A model generated the notes under the pieces. It did no database searches, had not been told where the DNA came from, and saw only the letters and a program-made list of their open reading frames with translations. From NCBI GenBank assembly GCA_003460745.1, contig QTVU01000005.1, positions 1 to 64,000 on the forward strand: 64,000 nt of DNA. The letters run 5' to 3'. The position numbers were made by a program, and so were the translations under genes. Positions 58,682-64,000 of this stretch are shown here, piece by piece (position 1 is the first letter of the stretch; each line of letters starts with the position of its first letter). The stretch comes from Firmicutes bacterium AM55-24TS (GTDB lineage: Bacteria > Bacillota > Clostridia > UBA1381).

Positions 58682-61600
58682 TTATTCTGCAACAGTTTTT
58701 ACAACTGTGTGAACACCGTTTATGTTACCCGACAGCTTAATCTGCATTCCTGCCTCATAAGCCGGAATTGTCAATGCGTTATCGGCAATATCTGCCGCTG
58801 TAATCTGTGTAAAGTATAGAATATCTTCACTCTTTACATCTGTTTCGTCAGCGTCTTTCTTCAGTGCCAGAACAACAACTTTTGCACCTGTATCGAATGC
58901 AGGAATGTTTGCAACATTTACCGATGTGCCGTTCTTAGCCGCTGTCATATTTTCATCAACTGCTGTTTCTCCATCTGATGACAACTTTGTAAGAACAAAT
59001 GCGTTAAACTTATCATTTACCTTATCAAATGTATCCGGTAAATCCAAAGACATTGTCACCTTATTTGCACCGATTGTAAGTTGATCGCCGTATGCTTTCT
59101 TTAATGCGATTGATGTAAGTGCACCGAGATTATTATATGTTGCCGCAACGAATGTAACTTCATCACTGTAGTTAAAGTTCTTTGTAACATCAATTCTCTT
59201 AAACTTAGTCTTATCTTCATCTTCAAAACCAAACTTATTGATTTCAAATATATCTGACGACTTAATTGTAAGTTTCTTGCTGTCATTCATACCGCCGCTT
59301 GTTGATGATACTCTTACATATACATCTTGAGCGTCTGCCATTGCGTCAACATTTATCTTACCTGACGCATCAATAGTAATCTTGTCACTGCCCAAAGGAT
59401 ATTTGTTTTCTGCGTCATAAATATCATACTTAATCAAGTTTGAATTTAGGTAAGGGAATTCAATACCCTTTCTTGACGCCTTTGTTGAGGCCTGTGCGCT
59501 GCCGCCTGCAAGAACTGTCTGTGCGTCAACTGACAATGTCAGCTTATCAGGAGCTATGTTAAAGCTCATTACGTTATCTACGCAAGTACCTGCACTGATG
59601 TTGATATGATTTGCAGGGCTTTCTGCAAGATTACGAAGTGCACAAGTCAAGATGTACGGTGTGCCTTCCGCACCTGTAAGAGGATTTACTCTCTTACCGT
59701 TTTCGTCATACTTATAAACTGTCATTACTGCATAAGCATTTGCGTTACCTGTTGAACACATAACCTGTACATTATACCAAGAATCCTTATCAATAGTCAT
59801 TGATCCGACTGTCTTGTTACTTGCACCAAGTGCATTCAATGTTGTGCCGGAACTTGAAAGCTGCAAGCCAAGCTTACCCTTGTCGTTACTGAATACTGTC
59901 CAGCCGGCACCGTCCTTTGCAAACTTCATATCAGCCGAGTAAATAACATCTGATGATGTATTTGCAGGGAATCCTACAAAGTCATAAGCGGCTGTTACAT
60001 TGTAATAACCCGAACCGTCCCATGAACCTTCTTCAAGAGTTGCACCTGAAACGTATTCTTCACACGCATTTGATGAAACGTATGTATCTGTGTACTTATC
60101 TTCATTACCTGTGTTCATATTTGCAGGAAGTATCTGTACTTTAACAGTACCTTGAACACTGCCCGACTTATTTGTACCTCTTACTGTGATTGTTTGAGGT
60201 ACTGCGTCTTCTGTAACGCTTAGTACGCCGTCATTTGTGATTGTGATATTTTTGTTGTTTAATGCTCTTAGATTTGCCTCGTTGCAAATAATGTACTTCA
60301 AGTCACCGTCGCCCGGTGTTACTGTAGCACCGTCAAGTGATGCAACTGCTGTAATCTGTGTATTTTCACCGACTCTTACTGTTGCTTTATCAGCTGATAA
60401 AGTAAGTGTATCGTATGTATCTGTTGATGTGTCAACCGCGTCTACATCAATAGTCTTTGACGCATATACGCCGTTTGTCGCTGTTGCACGAACTGTAATC
60501 TTTTGCTTTGACGCATTTGCACCGATTGTAAGCAATCCGCTTTCTGAAATTGTTATGTTTTCGTCATTCAGAACTGCGTCATTTGCCTCGTTATATACTG
60601 CCCATGTTACAGCAGGTGCTGTGATGTATTGGTCAAGTCTTGTTGCACCGTAAGTGAACAACATTGTTTCACCGGCTTTAATTGTATCGCTTAAGCTGTC
60701 AAGTGAAATTGTATCTGCACCAAGATTATACAGTGCTATATTATCAACACTTGTATTTGCAAGTATATTTAGATGTGACACACCGTTTCCGTTAGATGCT
60801 GCCATATTTCTGAGAGGCATACCCGTAACCTTTTGTACAAATGTCTTTGTGCCGTCTGAATTGTATTTCCATACATACATATCAACATTTGCGTCAGCCG
60901 CACTGTAACGTCCTACAAGTGCGATATGATACCATGTATTTGTATCTGCACCAATCTTTGTATCTGTATAATCCTTGCCGCCTCTTTGCATTTGAATTGT
61001 ACCGTTTCTGAATACAACCGCACCTGCAACCTTCTTATCACCATTGTCTTCAGGTGTGAATCCCGCGCCGTCTGCGTCAAATCTTACATCAAGTGAAATC
61101 ATTACGTCAGCCTTTGTATTGGCCGGATATGCACATTCACTTTCAAGACAATATTCACCGTACTTATTATTGCCGTATGAACCTGTCTTAATATACTTTG
61201 TTCCGTCAGGAGCACCGTTTTCGATTGTTGCGGCTACAACTTTATCACCCGTGATTGATGTAAGTGTACTTGATTCACCGTCCATTGACGCTGCCAAAGT
61301 ATCAAGATTTTGAGGTGTACCTACTGTTGAATCGTCCGCAAACAATCCCACAATACCGTCCACGATTGAATTCTTAACACTTGACAGACTCAAAAGTGCA
61401 TTATCGCCGTCATCTTCTTTGCTGAACAATGCTGTTGTGTCTGCTTTTTCGCTTTTGCCGATTACAACCGGTTTGCAAATAGGTGTAGCCATATCGCTTG
61501 CCCAAAGCATAACTTTCATATCGTCTGTTGTTACAAAGCTTGATGATACAGGATAATCATTGTATGCACCGCTCTTATCAAGTGTAACTTTCTTTGTATC

Positions 61601-64000
61601 AATGCTCTTTAGAGTCTTATCTGCGTTATAGCTTGCGAATATCAGGTTTGCATTTTCAATAGCGTCTACAGCCGTAACTCTTGCTGTACCGTTAGCATAT
61701 TCAAGAACTGCATTTGAAGCATTTTCTGCGTTGTATATTACGTTAGCAGTCTTTGTATTTTCGTTCATATTGTAACTTACACCGTCAAGATAGCCAAGTA
61801 CAGCACCTATATCCGATACAAGTTCACCGTCTTTATACTCAATCTGAGCATTTAACAGGTTCTTGTCAGCACCCTTATTTACAAACAAAGTTGTTGAACC
61901 GTTTTGAATATCAATTTGTGTGTAACCGTCTTTCAAACCGCCTGTGATTGAAACAATCGGCAAGCTGCCGTCTGTGTATGACGGAACGTCACCCTCTGTT
62001 TGAATTGTGTATTCAATATTCGGATTGACTTTCTTTAAAGCCTCCAAAGTCTTGATTGCGTCACACAATACGCCTGTTGTTGTATCAGGTCTGTAAGGTG
62101 ATTTTGTATATCCTGTTATTGTTGTGCCGTTAAGCTTCATTTCATACTTATCAACATCTTCGTCAGGGTCGATTGTGTATGTATTGCCGTTATCTGAGAA
62201 ATCAGCAGTTGCACTACTGCCAAGCGTCTTTAGTGACGGAACTGTTTGTTGAATTACCTGTGCAACATCGCCTTGTGCGAATGCACGTTGCATTTTTGTT
62301 GTCAAACCGCCTGTCATATTAAGATCGTCTGTTGAATTGATTGTAGCCGTTACAGGCGCTTGACCTTCAAGAGATGCTGATAGAGTAATTGCACCTGCAT
62401 TTCTTGTTGAACGAACAAATATTCTGTTTGTACCACATTCTGCATAGCAGTAATCAGTGTTGTTTGTTGTAATCTTATCGCCTACACCGCTGTTGTAACC
62501 GCCAAGAAGAACACCTTCACCGTTTAATGAAAGATTAATCTTGTCATATGCAAGCGGACAAGTGTTTCCGTCTTTATCTACTACTGCAACGTCAAAGTAT
62601 GCAATATCACTGCCGTCTGCGATAAGTCCGTCAGGGCCTGCAACAGGAGTGATCTTCAATGTTGTTGCCTCGCCTGTTGTTGAGATATAGTCTTCTGCAA
62701 CAACTTCATCTCTTGCGTCATATGCAACAGCCTTAACTGTACCCGATTCTGTTACATCAATACCTGAGAATGAATATATAAATGTGCTGTCAGGCTTTGT
62801 TGATGTACCCTTTAGCTTATCATTAACGTAAAGTTCGACCTTTGAAAGACCTGCCGAACCGATAACATAAACTGTCTTGTTCTTAGGATCACGTTTGCCG
62901 TATTCGCCTGTTTCTTCCCAATATGTACCGTTGTATGACTTTAGCGGATAGTTATATGTATCGTCGCTAAGTTGCGGATAATTCCAGTGACCTACGATAT
63001 GCAATTTAGGTGTCGTTGACTGAATTGTCTGCATTGTATAGAATACGTCTTTCTTTATTCTTACAGGGTCAACCTTACCTGATGTACGGCAGTTTTCACT
63101 ACCTGTGTTTCTGTTATGCATATTTGAGTCTGACCATACCATTATAGCCGCAGCCGAATAGTAGTCATTACCTGATAAACCGCCTACACGGTCTGAATAA
63201 AATTCATTGTAAGCTCTTGCGTCTACCAATGAAAAATCTTCCGATGTAAGGTCGTGTATATCGTAACCGTCCGTCTTTGACGCACCTGAACCAAGCCACT
63301 TGTTTCTGTAATCATAGTCAGGTGGTGAGAAGTCATCCCATACACGTCTCGGAGCCTCTTCACGGGCATATTCTGTTTCCATAATAGGAACATACTTCTT
63401 TATAGCCGCCATTGATGCCTTTGCATTGCTTGCATGTCTGTTAAGCATTGTGCCGACATAATCAGCCGCTTGAATTTGGTCTGTTGATGAAATTGTACGG
63501 CAACCGCAGAATCTTTCACCGTTAGGGTCAAGAGTATTCTTTAGGTCTGTCATTTCCTGTTGGTGTGCCGCTGTAACTGCGTTGTTACCTGTTTCCCAGA
63601 AAATTACCGATGGCGAGTTTCTGAAATAAATCATTGCGTCACGCATTGCCTCAACACGCTGATCCCATGCTCTTCCGTCAACGTCAGCCTCTTTATCACC
63701 TGCCGGACACGCCGATACTACACCGTACTTATCACCCGAACGAATTTGTGACGGCTTTGGTGCAACGTGCATCCAACGGATAAAGTTTGAATTTGATTCC
63801 TTTATCCATTGCATATCAAGGTCTTGCAACCAATCGTTTGCCACACCGATTACAGCCCACTCATTTGTTGAACGCTGTGCGTAACCTGTAAGCCATACAG
63901 GCTGGTCGTTAATCTTCAAACCGCCGTCGTTTATATCATATTCAACCTTGCGGAAACCTGTTGTTGTCTTTTGAACGTCAAGTACGTTTCCTTCGCTGTC
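58682..64000 (-). CDS. Very large secreted glycoside hydrolase family 2 protein, 5' part outside the window
   Basis: At least 1772 residues; the frame runs open through the right edge, so the signal peptide and the first GH2 domains are missing. Counting from codon 63919: GH2 barrel at residues 1-310 (GYAQRSTNEWAVIGVANDWL; SPSVIFWETGNNAVTAAHQQ; YVPIMETEYAREEAP); then GH2/DUF4982-type beta domains (VYVIGSAGLSKVELYVNDKL; YDKINLSLNGEGVLLGGYNS); a stalk-like part; and two laminin G-like domains (about 870-1100 and 1250-1420), each followed by Ig-like repeats (ITISESGLLTIGANASKQKI; ITIDASGKINVDAMADAQDV). Glu183 fits the nucleophile; the acid/base Glu of GNE is Asn here. No anchor or dockerin is visible at the C-terminus. 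It probably attacks a plant or host glycan; the substrate is unknown. Confidence 0.88.
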   Translation of the reverse strand, partial: DSEGNVLDVQKTTTGFRKVEYDINDGGLKINDQPVWLTGYAQRSTNEWAVIGVANDWLQDLDMQWIKESNSNFIRWMHVAPKPSQIRSGDKYGVVSACPAGDKEADVDGRAWDQRVEAMRDAMIYFRNSPSVIFWETGNNAVTAAHQQEMTDLKNTLDPNGERFCGCRTISSTDQIQAADYVGTMLNRHASNAKASMAAIKKYVPIMETEYAREEAPRRVWDDFSPPDYDYRNKWLGSGASKTDGYDIHDLTSEDFSLVDARAYNEFYSDRVGGLSGNDYYSAAAIMVWSDSNMHNRNTGSENCRTSGKVDPVRIKKDVFYTMQTIQSTTPKLHIVGHWNYPQLSDDTYNYPLKSYNGTYWEETGEYGKRDPKNKTVYVIGSAGLSKVELYVNDKLKGTSTKPDSTFIYSFSGIDVTESGTVKAVAYDARDEVVAEDYISTTGEATTLKITPVAGPDGLIADGSDIAYFDVAVVDKDGNTCPLAYDKINLSLNGEGVLLGGYNSGVGDKITTNNTDYCYAECGTNRIFVRSTRNAGAITLSASLEGQAPVTATINSTDDLNMTGGLTTKMQRAFAQGDVAQVIQQTVPSLKTLGSSATADFSDNGNTYTIDPDEDVDKYEMKLNGTTITGYTKSPYRPDTTTGVLCDAIKTLEALKKVNPNIEYTIQTEGDVPSYTDGSLPIVSITGGLKDGYTQIDIQNGSTTLFVNKGADKNLLNAQIEYKDGELVSDIGAVLGYLDGVSYNMNENTKTANVIYNAENASNAVLEYANGTARVTAVDAIENANLIFASYNADKTLKSIDTKKVTLDKSGAYNDYPVSSSFVTTDDMKVMLWASDMATPICKPVVIGKSEKADTTALFSKEDDGDNALLSLSSVKNSIVDGIVGLFADDSTVGTPQNLDTLAASMDGESSTLTSITGDKVVAATIENGAPDGTKYIKTGSYGNNKYGEYCLESECAYPANTKADVMISLDVRFDADGAGFTPEDNGDKKVAGAVVFRNGTIQMQRGGKDYTDTKIGADTNTWYHIALVGRYSAADANVDMYVWKYNSDGTKTFVQKVTGMPLRNMAASNGNGVSHLNILANTSVDNIALYNLGADTISLDSLSDTIKAGETMLFTYGATRLDQYITAPAVTWAVYNEANDAVLNDENITISESGLLTIGANASKQKITVRATATNGVYASKTIDVDAVDTSTDTYDTLTLSADKATVRVGENTQITAVASLDGATVTPGDGDLKYIICNEANLRALNNKNITITNDGVLSVTEDAVPQTITVRGTNKSGSVQGTVKVQILPANMNTGNEDKYTDTYVSSNACEEYVSGATLEEGSWDGSGYYNVTAAYDFVGFPANTSSDVIYSADMKFAKDGAGWTVFSNDKGKLGLQLSSSGTTLNALGASNKTVGSMTIDKDSWYNVQVMCSTGNANAYAVMTVYKYDENGKRVNPLTGAEGTPYILTCALRNLAESPANHINISAGTCVDNVMSFNIAPDKLTLSVDAQTVLAGGSAQASTKASRKGIEFPYLNSNLIKYDIYDAENKYPLGSDKITIDASGKINVDAMADAQDVYVRVSSTSGGMNDSKKLTIKSSDIFEINKFGFEDEDKTKFKRIDVTKNFNYSDEVTFVAATYNNLGALTSIALKKAYGDQLTIGANKVTMSLDLPDTFDKVNDKFNAFVLTKLSSDGETAVDENMTAAKNGTSVNVANIPAFDTGAKVVVLALKKDADETDVKSEDILYFTQITAADIADNALTIPAYEAGMQIKLSGNINGVHTVVKTVAE

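Overview
The window reads as a chromosome segment of a low-to-mid-GC Clostridia bacterium (Bacillota), probably gut-associated. The reasons are a PolC-type replicative polymerase, the ylxM-ffh-rpsP-khpA-rimM-trmD block, an SRP RNA-dnaX-ybaB-recR block, PdxS/PdxT vitamin B6 synthesis under a MocR-type PdxR, a fused FGAM synthase, secreted proteins with copper-amine-oxidase-like stalk domains, and near-perfect TTGACA-17-TATAAT promoters. Species cannot be named from the sequence alone.

Layout. (1) 1-13,064: right-hand end of a prophage-like integrative element. Leftward early genes (VapE-type primase/helicase, family A DNA polymerase, DUF2815, DUF2800, many tiny genes, BRO/KilA-C antirepressor, Cro-like protein) face a rightward CI-like repressor, an ImmA-like peptidase, a DUF4258/YgiT toxin-antitoxin-like pair, a solitary type I-C-like CRISPR repeat and a large serine recombinase. 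The recombinase stops a few bases before the severed 3' half of a zupT-like ZIP transporter, so the element is integrated in that gene. (2) 13.4-17.0 kb: a small accessory island with an XRE regulator, four microprotein genes (two zinc-ribbon, one membrane), a divergent WYL regulator and four more small unknown genes behind two strong promoters; it ends at tRNA-Leu. (3) 17.2-25.0 kb: translation, protein-targeting and replication/repair core. (4) 25.0-36.1 kb: four exported proteins with stalk domains (a large unknown, an HtrA protease, a serpin, a KPVIYLYP-domain protein) flanking a 1433-residue acyl-CoA dehydratase activase-like protein. (5) 36.3-58.6 kb: polC, purL, a membrane glycosyltransferase-like protein, tRNA-Gly, pdxR/pdxS/pdxT, PPTase, sirtuin, rsmE, a dipeptidase, yraN, rnhB, a DUF4364 gene, lrgA/lrgB, mtnN-luxS, an exonuclease and two metallophosphoesterases. 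(6) 58.7-64.0 kb: the 3' part of a very large secreted GH2 glycosidase.

Five genes (vapE-like, phage polymerase, ffh, rnmV-like, PPTase) are each broken by loss of a single base in a homopolymer, and in all five the added base restores family-typical sequence. Because ffh is essential this looks like uncorrected assembly error rather than biology, and these genes are annotated across the breaks.

Best candidates for something new: the orphan CRISPR repeat in the recombinase leader (possible RNA anti-CRISPR or decoy), the WYL-flanked microprotein operon bounded by two copies of a 35-bp motif, the five-hairpin element upstream of the sirtuin gene, the promoter-adjacent palindrome that would sequester the ylxM ribosome-binding site, the phage microprotein built of acidic Cys repeats, and the stalk-tethered serpin.
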